Source: Harmothoe impar (lineage: Eukaryota > Annelida > Polychaeta > Phyllodocida > Polynoidae). Taken from it: 64,000 nucleotides of DNA. Below, piece by piece: positions 32,487 through 43,570 of this stretch (the first letter of the stretch is position 1; each line of letters starts with the position of its first letter). The notes under the pieces were generated by a model. It ran no database searches, was not told the origin of the DNA, and worked only from the letters and a program-made list of their open reading frames with translations. The position numbers and the translations under genes were made by a program. The DNA lies in NCBI GenBank assembly GCA_947462335.1, contig OX381709.1:83080622-83144621 (forward strand), written 5' to 3'.

Positions 32487-33312
32487 TATGTGTGCATGTT
32501 CCCGCAACACACTGTTCTTATAGTGTGCAAGATAGCCACTCTCTTTTTACATATGACTGTCCTCACCGTGAGCAGTGTGTAGAACATCCTCAACAGCCAA
32601 TGCAGAAAGATGCGAGGGAATTTGGCGGGGAGAGTACAGCAGAAAGTATAGTGCAATATATAATAAATGAAAGTTTAAGAATTGAGTTATACAGATTTTT
32701 GCCACCAGGTGGCTTTTGTGTACCCACCCACATTTCACTTTAAAATCCCTTACACAGAAATACCATGTTCAACAGGCACACAACAATGAAAGTGTCATTA
32801 TTGTGCTGCAACAGTTTTGACCATTTAATACTGTAGGTTGTCTGAAACCTGCTCATGGCTTTTATCTTAAAGTTACACTGAGAGGTAAGTTTTATTAAAA
32901 CTTGCTCAACCCGAGTAATCCCCATTGCATGAACAATTGTACACTGTATCTTCCCATTAGACGCTTCATTATCCAATCTATTGTCGCAAACATCCACCCC
33001 ACAACTAGAGAAAGCTTCTTTAACTTTAATATTAACCATATCATGATGGCATGATGTCTTAAAGTGGCATAGTCCGATGATTAGGGTTCAAAAATAAATT
33101 TTGCTAAAAATCAACCAGAATGTTCAATATGGCTTAGAATTCAGTCCATTGTTAGTTTTATGCTCAATTTAAGACTTTTGCAGTGCACGCTATAATTCCC
33201 CTCATTGAAAATACATTGTAAAATACTAAATCTGGGCCATGCTGGACACTCTTAATCAGTTTCTATTAGCCGTAGATGGCAATATATTGTTCCCTATTCT
33301 CCAAATATATAG
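32487..33312. other. Non-coding stretch right of the 4-kb element
   Basis: 32560-32680 resembles 23700-23810, placing this as the continuation of the third locus copy. The remainder has no gene or clear repeat. Confidence 0.45.
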
Positions 33313-33464
33313 ACAAAGGTGCACGAGTTTCAGTCTGTTAGCTGGGTTATTTCATGAGTTGACCTTGGGCCGTATTTCACGAGGCCGTAGGCCGAGTGAA
33401 ATGCGGCCCAAGGGTCAACAAGTGAAATAACCCAGTCAACAGACTTAAATAAGTGTACCTTTGT
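33313..33464. repeat. Foldback element with about 68-bp arms
   Basis: Left arm about 33313-33380 and right arm about 33395-33464 are inverted copies: CTGGGTTATTTCATGAGTTG pairs with CAAGTGAAATAACCCAG, and TTGGGCCGTATTTCAC with GTGAAATGCGGCCCAA. The short loop is GAGGCCGTAGGCCGA. Related words (GGGTTATTTCACGG, TTAAATACGG) recur at 33595-33670, suggesting a longer degraded repeat. Confidence 0.8.
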
Positions 33465-36164
33465 GTTTATTTTTTATGATTTTCGATTGAATGTACCAAA
33501 ATTATTACAGGGGGAGCCTAAAATAGTCTTATTTCCATCCCGTTTCAACACTGTTCAAATGTAAACAAACAGCCGTTTTTGATGACGTCACAGGCCGTTA
33601 AATACGGCTGTGGGTTATTTCACGGGGGGTGTTAAATACGGAACTCCTAGGTTAAATCAATATGGCTGCCGTATTTGATAAAAAATAAACTATTGTACTC
33701 ACATTTGGAACACATATAAATAGAATTTAAAATATGAAAACATCGGACCATGTCACTTTAATAAATGATGCGTTTGCGGGTAACTTGTAGTCTACCACAT
33801 CCAATTATTTCCCTTGAACATTTAGCATTCTTTTGTCCGACTGCTGGAGCCCGATTCAGCTTTTCTGGAGGTACAAGAGCTTGGTGCTCAATCTACAGAA
33901 TCGCTTAATGACTTGGCTGATGCTGACTATTTCCTGGCTACTACAGCTCACTGTATATCTGATAACAAATATCACCCCTGTGCATACCTTGATAGCATCT
34001 CACATCCTGCAGCACCTCCTGGCAGTCAGTCAGTAGGAGAGATAGATTGAACCCATTTCAGCAGTCCTGATAATCCAACAACCAGATTCTCTCTCGGTAT
34101 GTGCAGTGTCTAACATCCCAGGCATTCCCTGACAACACCCAGCCCCCACATGCCCTGTGAGTTACCTATCTGGGAGCATGTGGGGAATGATGTGGAGATG
34201 CGTAGACCAGCGTAGTATATGTGGCAGGAAAAGAAGAACCTGTATTGATAAATCCTCATGGAACCTTCACAAACAACTTCCCTCACTACCTCATCTACAT
34301 GCTGTGCATTCCCACAGTGGACTGGATTTGGTATAGATGTGGTCACAGATATTTGGAGGGAGTTCCTCCCTGTTTCTTTCTTTTAGAAACATTGTTAGCT
34401 TTGGCATTAAATAATATCACAGCCAACTTTTAGTTTCTGAAGTTTCCTCTGATCCTTGAGTATCGCTATGGTGACCAAAGTGAGTGTCAAGTAGAACCAC
34501 CTGGTGGAGTAAAGCCAAGTCTGACATGCATGAACAACCAAGCAAACAGTTGACATGTCTGAAGAGCCAGCAAATTTGTCAATTTTTACTCCAGATTTCC
34601 TCCACCGACACCAAATCTTCTCTGATCCACAGAGATCACCTGGGTGACCACAGAGGAGGTAATGCATCTGGACATAAAGGCTCAAAGGGGAACACCCTGA
34701 GGCAGAATACTGGGGAACCATACTGCTTACAGTGGAATGAAAAACAAGTTTAGGAGTTTAGCTCTTTTGTGATAGACTGGTTAGTCGTGCAGGGAAAACC
34801 CAGAAGAAATTGAACATCATGAGTAGTGAAGACCTAGACTGTAAAAATAAAGGAAAGCAAGTGTCCTATGAAGAATGGTGTATAAATGTAGTCTCTAAGC
34901 TCACCCCTTAAACTAAGCAGACACTTGACGTGTCTGGGGAGTCAGCAAATCTGTCAGTTTTCACTTCAGGTCTGATACAGAGAGATACCCTGGGTGACCA
35001 CAGAGGAGGTAATGCATCTGATAGAGGTAAAAGGCTGGCAGGTAGCCATGGGACTGCAGCTGGTGTGGAATACCCTGAGGCAGAATAGTGGAATAAGTAG
35101 ACAAATGCCAACACCCATTGATACCGTCTCTGCCATATTTCACGAGTGGGGGCTTGGGCCATATCCCACACAGCCAAAAAACAAATACCAAGTGGTGATA
35201 GACCAAATAGGCGAAAGGCTTCTAAGGTGTATTTATAAAGAAACATCATTTTCAGTCTCTGAGGAAAATAGTGAGAAGAAGTGTTCCTATCAGACAGTGC
35301 CACCTCCCACACTAGTGAGGAGATGTAGCACTTCCAATGTGACCACACTCTGTGACACATGAGCTGCCTGATAGCCCGGTACTCTGTGATCACGTGAGTT
35401 ATCCAGGAGCAGGGTGTGATTTGTACAGGAAGAGAATCGCGCCGACACACCAATAAGGTTTCCGTTGTAGGATATAGATGCGGAAATCAATACTGACAAC
35501 TTGGGCCTCTGACACCAGGGATTCCTATTCAACCCAGGGCAGTTTATTGACCTAGAGGACCTTAGTGACCAGTTTAAAGGCAGGATGAGAAGATGGTCGG
35601 ATGTTTCTGAAGTCTGATTGTATCTTAGCTCACTTCCAATCACCATGGTGATTGGAAAGGGGATGATAGCAGACCCTAAACTGTTTTTTAATCATGGTTT
35701 TGGGACCTTAAATCTAGAGACTATACTCAACCAGTGTATGATATACTGTTTTGGGTTTGTTGCAAATCCCTTTCAAAGGGTAATTGAATAAAGTGAGAGA
35801 GATATTCATAATAATTTCATGAACTCCTTTTCATTTTGTAAACACGGTTTTCAAAACAGGCCATTACTTGTCAAATTAAGCTAGAAGAGAAGATTATGAT
35901 TCACTTAATCAGTCTTTCAGATTATTCAGTGGTAATCCAATCCAATCTATTTAGCTTACTACAAATAAATATCTTTGCTGAATTCATCTCCCTGCTTTTA
36001 AAGTGGCAGTATGCTTTCAGTCTAAAATGCTATTTCTTTTTGCACAGGAAATTGAATGTGACAGGAAGTACATAGATGTACAGTGGTTACATAGCTTATA
36101 TTATGAGTGAGTATATGCTTGTACATTCAGAAGATTCTAGCATATAGACTAATCTAGAATCAAC
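33465..36164. repeat. Third-unit non-coding DNA with an internal duplication
   Basis: 34540-34735 and 34930-35105 are diverged direct copies sharing GGTGACCACAGAGGAGGTAA and CCCTGAGGCAGAATA. 33873-33960 matches the dispersed segment also near 16146, 16686, 27233 and 54867. Minus-strand frames over the duplication share HYLLCGHPG but lack other support. No gene called. Confidence 0.45.
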
Positions 36165-36350
36165 CTTGCGCAAGATGGCCGACCGGGAGTAGCGCATTGA
36201 ATAGGGGACCCGGCATTTTTAGAATTTTAGTATATCCAACATTGGAGCACACACGGAAATTTTAAACCAACAGGTGCCTAAAAGCCCTTACTCTACGCGG
36301 GTGCCAGAATTACACGACGCTACCCCGAATTCCAGACGACAGGAGCAAAA

Positions 36351-37931
36351 ATGTCGGACGCAAAGCGTGTAACACGGAGGAAGAAGCCATTGACGGCGGC
36401 CTCACTTCTACCCGAGGTGATAGAAACCATTCTATACATGGATAAAAGGTTAGAACAAGTGGAGGCTGACGGACTGAAAACCGCCAATATCCTCAAAGGC
36501 ATCGAGACCAGGATGACTGCGTCTGAAGATCGAATAGGAACGCTTGAAGCTGATACGAACGAGACGTCCCGGCTGCTGTCAGAGCTAACCGCCACCGTCA
36601 ACAACCTTACAACTACGGTAGGCACCCTGAACGACTCTGTCAAAGCCAACGCTGACCACATAGGCGTCACAACCCGGATCGTCGGACAGCATGTATTATC
36701 GTTCGGCAAAATGGAGGAAGCCGAGAAAGCAAAAACAATTCTGATTGAAGGCGTGTCTGAACCGGTTGGCAGGGAGGACCTGAGGAGCCTGATAGATGAC
36801 CTATTTCTAGAACTAGGACTCGATTACGGTAATGAGAGGGTAGAGGCCATATTTAGACTTGGCCGAGCGTCAAAGGACAGACCCGACTTCAAACGTCCTA
36901 TAGTAGTGAAACTTGCCAGCAGGACCATAAAGGGTGATATCTTTCGTAATGTCAGATTCCTCCAGGGCAAGAAGCTATGGAAGGGTATCAGTATCATGGA
37001 CCAGCTGGATGAGGGAGAGAGGAGAGAGTACAACGACCTGAGGGCGATTTTCTTTCTTGCAAAGAAGACCGGTGTGAAAAGGTTAAAACTCAAACAACGA
37101 TCCATCATTATTGATGGGTATGCCTACAGACATGCTGACTTGGGAAAACTACCCTATGGGCTATCACTCAGGAAAGCAACGACAGTCAAAACACTTGATG
37201 GTATAGGATTCAAGTCCATACACAACCCGTTGTCAAATCTCTTCCCCTGCAAAGTCGATGGTGACCTGTATACATACAAAAGTGTCGAACAGGCGCTCCA
37301 GTATAAAAAGGCAAAAGCAGCTGGTGATGTTGACGCTGCCACCAGGATCCTCCAAACCACCGACCCATACGAGATGATGAAGATAGGCTCCAAGCTGAAC
37401 CCCCCACCAGAATGGAAGAAAGACGAGAGCAAGCTGGTGTACAACCTCATTCTATCAAAGTTTGAAGATCCCACTCTGAGACGTCTGCTACTGGCGACAA
37501 AGCATAAAAACCTGTACGAACTAACATACCACAAGACATATGGCTGTGGTCACCACCCAGGAAATGCTCACAACCTATCAAAAGAAAAGGTGGTTGGGGG
37601 CAACTTACTGGGTCTGCTCCTGGAAAAGGCCAGAGGTAAAATCAGAGACGATGAATACAAGGAACAGAATCCCAATGGGGAAGAAGAAGGAACTGGAGCA
37701 GAAGAGGCAGGAAATGAAGCAGAAAAGAAAGACGAGGACAATTCTAGTACAACCTCTGATGACCCTTGGGCACCACCTCCAACCGTCGACCAGCCTGCCC
37801 TGATTCCAGAAGTACCACAGAACGCCGACCTCGAGCAACAAGACCAACCCGCTGCTGAAACTCCGCCAGCACCAACACCACCGACCCCAGATGAACCCCC
37901 TGTGGAACTGCCACAAACTACACATGTGTAA
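36351..37931 (+). CDS. ORF1 protein of retrotransposon C with NADAR domain
   Basis: A 526-residue product from an ATG preceded by AGCAAAA (A at -3). Order: a basic N-terminus (KRVTRRKKP); a coiled coil (about 25-125, with regular hydrophobic spacing from LEQVEADGL through FGKMEEAEK); an RRM-like region starting KTILIEGVSEPVG with VEAIFRLGRASKDRPD and RPIVVKLASRT; a basic segment LKLKQRSIIIDGYAY; then NADAR (about 284-428). NADAR landmarks: GIGFKSIHNPLSNLFP, YKSVEQALQYKKAK (Glu313), TDPYEMMKIGSKL, PEWKKDESK, SKFEDPTLRRLLLATK, YELTYHKTYGCG (397-400) and GGNLLGLLLEKAR (416-428). The tail is Glu- and Pro-rich. By analogy with L1-type ORF1p the first half should bind RNA and multimerise. NADAR would act on, or bind, ADP-ribose-linked targets; this is inferred from the family. 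Tyr replaces the usual Trp of the WG.G box. Confidence 0.9.
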   Translation: MSDAKRVTRRKKPLTAASLLPEVIETILYMDKRLEQVEADGLKTANILKGIETRMTASEDRIGTLEADTNETSRLLSELTATVNNLTTTVGTLNDSVKANADHIGVTTRIVGQHVLSFGKMEEAEKAKTILIEGVSEPVGREDLRSLIDDLFLELGLDYGNERVEAIFRLGRASKDRPDFKRPIVVKLASRTIKGDIFRNVRFLQGKKLWKGISIMDQLDEGERREYNDLRAIFFLAKKTGVKRLKLKQRSIIIDGYAYRHADLGKLPYGLSLRKATTVKTLDGIGFKSIHNPLSNLFPCKVDGDLYTYKSVEQALQYKKAKAAGDVDAATRILQTTDPYEMMKIGSKLNPPPEWKKDESKLVYNLILSKFEDPTLRRLLLATKHKNLYELTYHKTYGCGHHPGNAHNLSKEKVVGGNLLGLLLEKARGKIRDDEYKEQNPNGEEEGTGAEEAGNEAEKKDEDNSSTTSDDPWAPPPTVDQPALIPEVPQNADLEQQDQPAAETPPAPTPPTPDEPPVELPQTTHV

Positions 37932-38580
37932 ACCCAACCAGACTTTTAAATCAAGGACTAATATGTATATTGTCCCTTCTGTTGAAATTAATAGTAAAAT
38001 AACAATTAAATTGAATTAAAATATTGTATAGCAATTCTTTAATTTAAAATGAGCTGTTAAAGGTTTTCTGCAAATAGTTTTTATATACTACAGTATAAAG
38101 AATTTAAAACCAGTGTGTAAACAAATTGTATAAAAGAATAGACATGTACCCAAAGGGTCTCACACTGTCCCATAATATGGAATATGAATTATGTAAATAC
38201 GGTACACAAACATGTGGTATGTAAATATGTTATACAAAATCAAAAAATATAAAATTGGAAGCTGTAAATATTGTTATGTTTTTTAATCGGTTGACCCACA
38301 AAGCTGTATGCTTTTCTCATACGTATAGTCTATGTATAAATATTGAAATGTGTCTGTATCCTATGGGAATCTTGAACATATTATACTTGTCGGTGCTCCC
38401 CCCCCCATTTACAAATCTCCATGACAGGTCCCATCAATAATGTAGGTAAGGGTGGCCTCAAGCGCCGATGCCCAATGCCTTATTTGTTCCTCGTTAAATG
38501 TGGTAAATTAATTGATTGTGTTTGGTATTTACACTCGTATGCATGTAGCAGCCCCAGTATTATCACTAATTTTTACATAA
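37932..38580 (+). other. Inter-ORF spacer of retrotransposon C
   Basis: AT-rich, with no coding domain. The 61-codon frame at 38255 is unsupported. No SGNH ORF is present here, unlike retrotransposon A. ORF2 must be reached by reinitiation or another cap-independent route, which the sequence does not reveal. Confidence 0.6.
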
Positions 38581-41439
38581 ATGACAAATGAATGTACGAT
38601 ACTGCCGGGTAAGGGTTTAAGCCTTCTACACTTAAACGCTAGAAGTATTAGAAACAAGTTCCCCCAAATCAAAATTGAATTGTGGAATAAGGGGATTGAC
38701 ATTTTATGCTTTACAGAAACCTGGTTAACTTCTATTAACTTAAATGCAGATTTTGATTTACCAGGGTATAACTTATTTCGAGTTGATAGATTAAGAGAAA
38801 TGAGAGCTGGAGGAGTATGTGTCTATGTAAAAGAAGATTTCACCTGTGACGATCAAATATTCTCCGCCCTAAACAAGAGTAATGAACAGATTGAAATCCA
38901 ATGGCTGGTTATATCCAAGGGTAAAGCAAAAAAGCTTTTAATTGGAAATGTGTATAGGCCCCCGACTAGTAGTAATAAGGGAGCCTTTACTAGGGAGTTG
39001 AATGAAATTATTGGTCAAATACCAAATCTTGATAATTATGATGTTATTATTACCGGTGATATGAACATTAATGTTTTAATTGATGATAACGACAAAGAAA
39101 CCTTGTACGGTACTATGGGTGACTACAGCCTACGCCAGATGATAACTGATCCCACCAGGGTGGCAGAAACACAGACCTGCATAGATTTAATGTTTACAAA
39201 TATTGTTCATGTTAATACCTATGGTGTAGCGAATGTGAATATCTCAGACCATCTTCCCATTTATATTAGATTAAAAAGGAAAAAAACTATTTATAATGAG
39301 AGGAAATTTACCGGTAGATCGTATAAAAACTATGATTCGAAAAAATTCACAGAAAGGTTTGCAGATAAAGATTGGACATTTTTTGAAAATTCAGACGACA
39401 TTGAATATTGTTGGAAATTCTATATGGAGGTATTGTCTGAGATATTGGATATTGATTGCCCAGTAAAGGTTTTCAATATCAAAAACAAAGACGAGCCCTG
39501 GCTCACGCCTGAGCTAAAAACTCGCATAGCTGAGAAAAACATGGCCCTAAAAAAGGCTAGGCGTACAAACACTGTCATAGATTGGTTCATGGCTAATAAT
39601 TTGAAAAATCAAATATCTTCTGATTGTAAAGATGCTCACCGGTTGTATATAGTAAATCAAGTTGAAATAAATGTAAATGACTCGAAAGAATTCTGGGCAG
39701 CCATGAGAAATTTGATCCCCGGAAAAAATGTCAAATCGAAACAAATAAATTTAAAAGACGATACAGGCAACCCCATACAAATTGATGAGACGGCAAATTA
39801 TATAAATAATTTCTTTTGTGAAATTGGTCCTAAGTTAGCCCTGCAACATGACAAAGACTGGGTTTTTGATGGCCAAGTGTGTGAGACTCAAATGCCTGAC
39901 ATTGTCATTTCTGAGGAAGAAGTCGTTACTGTGATAAAAGAATTAAATGTGAATAAATCCTCATCTATTGACTTTGTATCGACTAAGGTATTCAAGGACT
40001 CAGTACTGGCCTCCCCCCAAAAGTTCACGAAAATATTAAATTTGTCTTTGCATTTTTCCAAAATACCGAGCTCTTGGAAACAAGCTAGAGTTACGCCTTT
40101 ACCCAAATCAGGGGATCTTTCAAATGTTTCCAATTTCAGGCCTATAAGCCAATTGCCCATACCAGGGAAAGTCCTTGAACGCATTGTGCATACAAATATA
40201 TCTACACATTTAGAAAATATGAATATACTTGTAAATGAACAAGGCGGGTATAGAAAGTGTAGATCTACTGTCGATACTATAGGTGCTTTGACGAATGATA
40301 TTTTACGCTCTAGAAATAAAGGCCACATAACATTAGCTGCCTTTATTGACATTAAAAAGGCCTTCGATTCGGTAAATTATATTATATTGTTAAATAAATT
40401 AGAAAAATACGGTATAAGAGGCTCAAATCTACGCTGGATTAATGATTACTTTACCGGTAGAACGCAGGTCACTGTATGCAACGGTACGACCTCTGGCATT
40501 GTAAACATGACGTGTGGCACCCCGCAGGGTAGTATTTTGGGTCCTTTATTCTTTTTATTATATGTAAATGATTTAAAAGTGACTCATAATAATGTAAATA
40601 CTCTTATGTATGCAGACGATACAGTTTTATACACTTCTGGAAAAACACTAAATACGCTAGCTGAAAATTTACAATCATCCCTACAAAACTTTGTAAACTG
40701 GTCTTCAAAAAACAAATTGACTATAAATGAATCCAAAACCAAACTCATGCTTTTCTCATCCAAAATTAAATCAAAAAGTCTGCTAGTTAGAAATCTCAAT
40801 ATTAAAATAAAAAACGAAACTTTGAAATTTGTACCCACCTATAAATACCTTGGTGTAATCCTTGATTATGAGCTCACATACAATCACCATGTAAAGGAAC
40901 TCAAAAGAAACCTTGCTTTTAAATCATACTTACTTGCCATACTGAAGGGTTATGTACCAACCTGTATTATGCTGATTATTTACAAAACTTATGTATTACC
41001 TTTATTCGACTATGCCGACATTTTATATCATAGCGCTAGTAATACCGGTACGCAACTTTTACAAACTGTTCAAAACAGATGTCTTAAATATTGTTATAAG
41101 GCACCTATTTTAACTTCTACAAATGTCATACATAAGAGAGCTCTTTTGCCAAAACTAATTGATAGAAGGATTTACCATGCACAAATATATGGTTTCAAAA
41201 AATCCAGAAAGATTGATGCACTTAATATTCGGCCTAGAAATACTCGTGAGGCTCAAGCTCCGCTTTTAAAATATTCAAATATTATATTGACATCATATGA
41301 GAAATCTCTCGAGGTTTTCATAGCTCAAACCTGGAATGATCTAGACCAGGAGTTTAGAAACATTTTGGAAATTTCCTCTTTCAAATTCAAAATGAAAGAA
41401 CTTCTCGCTGAGAAAATTGCAAACTATTTTGATGTGTAG
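38581..41439 (+). CDS. ORF2 protein of retrotransposon C: APE endonuclease and reverse transcriptase
   Basis: A 952-residue uninterrupted product starting MTNECTILPG at an ATG. The endonuclease (about 12-235) has LLHLNARSIRN (Asn19), CFTETWLTS (Glu46), NVYRPPTSS, ITGDMNINV (Asp160, Asn162) and NISDHLPIYI (Asp223, His224). A linker with KEFWAAMRNLIPG and NVNKSSSIDFVS leads to the RT (about 500-780): RVTPLPKSGDLSNVSNFRPI, NEQGGYRKCRST, AAFIDIKKAFDS (Asp590), CGTPQGSILGPLFFLLYVND, LMYADDTVLY (Asp679, Asp680) and TYKYLGVILDY. The C-terminal tail has LPKLIDRRIYHAQIYGF and TWNDLDQEF. All catalytic residues are present, no RNase H domain was seen, and the length suits a CR1/L2-clade ORF2. The protein would nick chromosomal DNA and copy element RNA at the nick. 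Confidence 0.95.
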   Translation: MTNECTILPGKGLSLLHLNARSIRNKFPQIKIELWNKGIDILCFTETWLTSINLNADFDLPGYNLFRVDRLREMRAGGVCVYVKEDFTCDDQIFSALNKSNEQIEIQWLVISKGKAKKLLIGNVYRPPTSSNKGAFTRELNEIIGQIPNLDNYDVIITGDMNINVLIDDNDKETLYGTMGDYSLRQMITDPTRVAETQTCIDLMFTNIVHVNTYGVANVNISDHLPIYIRLKRKKTIYNERKFTGRSYKNYDSKKFTERFADKDWTFFENSDDIEYCWKFYMEVLSEILDIDCPVKVFNIKNKDEPWLTPELKTRIAEKNMALKKARRTNTVIDWFMANNLKNQISSDCKDAHRLYIVNQVEINVNDSKEFWAAMRNLIPGKNVKSKQINLKDDTGNPIQIDETANYINNFFCEIGPKLALQHDKDWVFDGQVCETQMPDIVISEEEVVTVIKELNVNKSSSIDFVSTKVFKDSVLASPQKFTKILNLSLHFSKIPSSWKQARVTPLPKSGDLSNVSNFRPISQLPIPGKVLERIVHTNISTHLENMNILVNEQGGYRKCRSTVDTIGALTNDILRSRNKGHITLAAFIDIKKAFDSVNYIILLNKLEKYGIRGSNLRWINDYFTGRTQVTVCNGTTSGIVNMTCGTPQGSILGPLFFLLYVNDLKVTHNNVNTLMYADDTVLYTSGKTLNTLAENLQSSLQNFVNWSSKNKLTINESKTKLMLFSSKIKSKSLLVRNLNIKIKNETLKFVPTYKYLGVILDYELTYNHHVKELKRNLAFKSYLLAILKGYVPTCIMLIIYKTYVLPLFDYADILYHSASNTGTQLLQTVQNRCLKYCYKAPILTSTNVIHKRALLPKLIDRRIYHAQIYGFKKSRKIDALNIRPRNTREAQAPLLKYSNIILTSYEKSLEVFIAQTWNDLDQEFRNILEISSFKFKMKELLAEKIANYFDV

Positions 41440-41922
41440 GTGACGATAAACCCAAATGTTCCCGGTAGCTCTTGTACTAATTGTCTGTGATAAATGATCT
41501 ATGAGATAAAATCTCTCGCGAACAAACTGTGATAAATTGAGCTGCAAATGCTGTATGAATACTCAAGCTGTGATAAATACTTTTCAAACATATCATTACT
41601 GTAAAAATGTTTAACGAGAATATTGTATGTCCTGTTCTGTCTGGTGCAGTCCATCTTGCTCTTTAAAGATCAAGTGTATTAAATTGATTTCGTGATAAAT
41701 GTATAAGGTTGGCACCAAAAATCAGCTATGCTGAGTGCCATATCCTAGTCTTTATTGGCAGTTTATCAAATTGTTTAAAATATCCATCTCGCATATTAGT
41801 ATTCGTCTTAAAATATAATTCAGAAATGAAAACTGTGATAAAATCGACGATGGACAACGACGTTAAAGTGTACATTGATGTGGTCAATAAATGATTAAAA
41901 CACTTCCAAAAAAAAAAAAAAA
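41440..41922 (+). other. 3' untranslated region of retrotransposon C with repeated GTGATAAA and poly(A)
   Basis: GTGATAAA occurs five times (near 41487, 41530, 41570, 41691 and 41835), with related GAGATAAA near 41503 and CAATAAATGA near 41885. A run of 15 A closes the element. The repeats may be the RT recognition region; that is inference. Confidence 0.65.
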
Positions 41923-41959
41923 GATGTCCTCCCCCCTCTCCCTCCTACCCTTATTGCCG

Positions 41960-43570
41960 AATCCTTTCAATCTGTTATATAACCTGTCTGGAGTCACATG
42001 CACTACCGCTAATGGCAGGGGGAATAAATAATTCAGCAGACATATACAACTATACAACAGATAGATATATGTCAATGACACTATGAGATATGAAAGATTT
42101 ACATCGATTGTGTTGATGGTAATATCAGATTTTAACTATATTACCCTAGATAGGCCTCTAAACTTTAATTGCTAATATAATACTAAATATTGCTGCTGCA
42201 TTTGTGACTGCAGCAGCTACCAAAAGTCGGTTTTCATCACTGCATCACAATAGTCGTGATCAGAAATTCTGAATAATATTCCAGTCCAGTCCTTGGGACA
42301 TTAAATATTAAACACGGTAGCACCTGAGCCCAATCCTTTCCTCCTCTAGATCTGTATTTTACTATCTCTAAGTTGTCAGATGATGCCATGTCTTGGTACA
42401 TTACCATCTAGAGTTAAATACCCGGAGGAGCTGAAACTGTCTAGTCCTATGAGCTTCATGTACAGTGTTTTATCTATAGATGCTAGATGATCCCCCCAGA
42501 GGGCCTGTAATGCAGGTAAATTAGGTCGGGCTTTCATCTCCTACACTGCATCTTCATTTTCCTGATCCTCCCTGAGAGCTATCAGGCACCAGCGAGATAC
42601 TGGTGCTGCCACCAGGTGTTGCTCTGGTACCAATTGTATCCCCCTTGTCACCAGAAACCAGCTCAGCCAAATCTCATGTCCGAGATTAGGGTACAAACAG
42701 GGTGTGAGTATTGTGAGTGGGTTGTACCTGGGCATTCCTTATGTCACCTGTCCCTCATAGAGTAGTGGTTAGCATGGTGGATTCATGATAAAGAGGTCCT
42801 AAGCTCAAATCCTTTCAATCCATTCATTTATTCTCTCCGTTATATAACATGCCCGGAGTCACATGTAGTACTGCTAATGCAGGGGGAATAAACTATTCAG
42901 CAGACATAATACAACTATACAACCCAGTATACAACAGATAGATATATGTCAATGACAGTATGAGATATGAAACATTTATATTGATTGTGTGAATGGCAAT
43001 ATCAGACTTTAACTATTATACCCTTGAAAGGCCTGCCTTAAAACTTAAAAGCTATATTTATTTAGTTGCTGAATGTAATACTAAATATGGCTGCTGCATT
43101 GGTGACTGCAGCAGCTACCAAAAGTCAGTTTTCATCACCGCATCACAATAGTCATGATCAGAAATTCTAAATGATATTACAGTCCAAAATCCTAGCTTTT
43201 GGACATTAAATAATAAACATGGTACCACCTGAGCCAAATCATTCCCTTATCTTTTTAATACAAAAAGGGACCTTTGATACTTGACATTTCTTTACTGAAT
43301 CCATTATCATAATCTTATTAAGTAGGCAATAAGTAGAGGAGTAAGATTGGCAAGATCAGCGTGAGATGGTTTCAGATATTTACGATCGTGTTTGGTCCAC
43401 AAATCACCTACTCTAGAGACTTAAATCTATAGTTAGATACCCATCAGCACTTGTTCTCTCAGCTGGCCTTGATAAAACACATACGGGCCCCGCTAATCAA
43501 TGCTGTCTGGGCGGCCTGCAGGAGGTCTGTTACTCAGATGAATCTGGTTGAGGCCCTTCACCTTTACATC
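41960..43570 (+). repeat. Tandem duplication of about 870 bp at the start of the second full locus copy
   Basis: AATCCTTTCAATCTG near 41960 and AATCCTTTCAATCC near 42815 begin two diverged copies. Both contain GGGGGAATAAA, CAGCAGACAT, ATATGTCAATGACA, and TGCTGCATTTGTGACTGCAG or a close variant. The second half of each corresponds to parts of 1-480. No gene. Confidence 0.7.
42762..42830 (+). other. tRNA-like SINE-type sequence
   Basis: AGAGTAGTGGTTAGCATGGT resembles a D arm/A box, and CCTAAGCTCAAATCC a degenerate B box. The spacing suits a tRNA, but the stems are incomplete. Confidence 0.45.

Larger units (their letters stand above)
36165..41922 (+). mobile_element. Non-LTR retrotransposon C (CR1/L2-like), apparently full length and intact
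   Basis: The layout is a short 5' region, ORF1 (36351-37931), a 650-bp spacer, ORF2 (38581-41439), a 3' untranslated region and a terminal poly(A) run (41908-41922). Both ORFs are uninterrupted. The 5' edge is approximate, and no convincing target-site duplication was found between 36120-36180 and 41923-41960. It differs strongly in sequence from A and B while keeping the same ORF layout, so it is a separate family. Confidence 0.85.
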
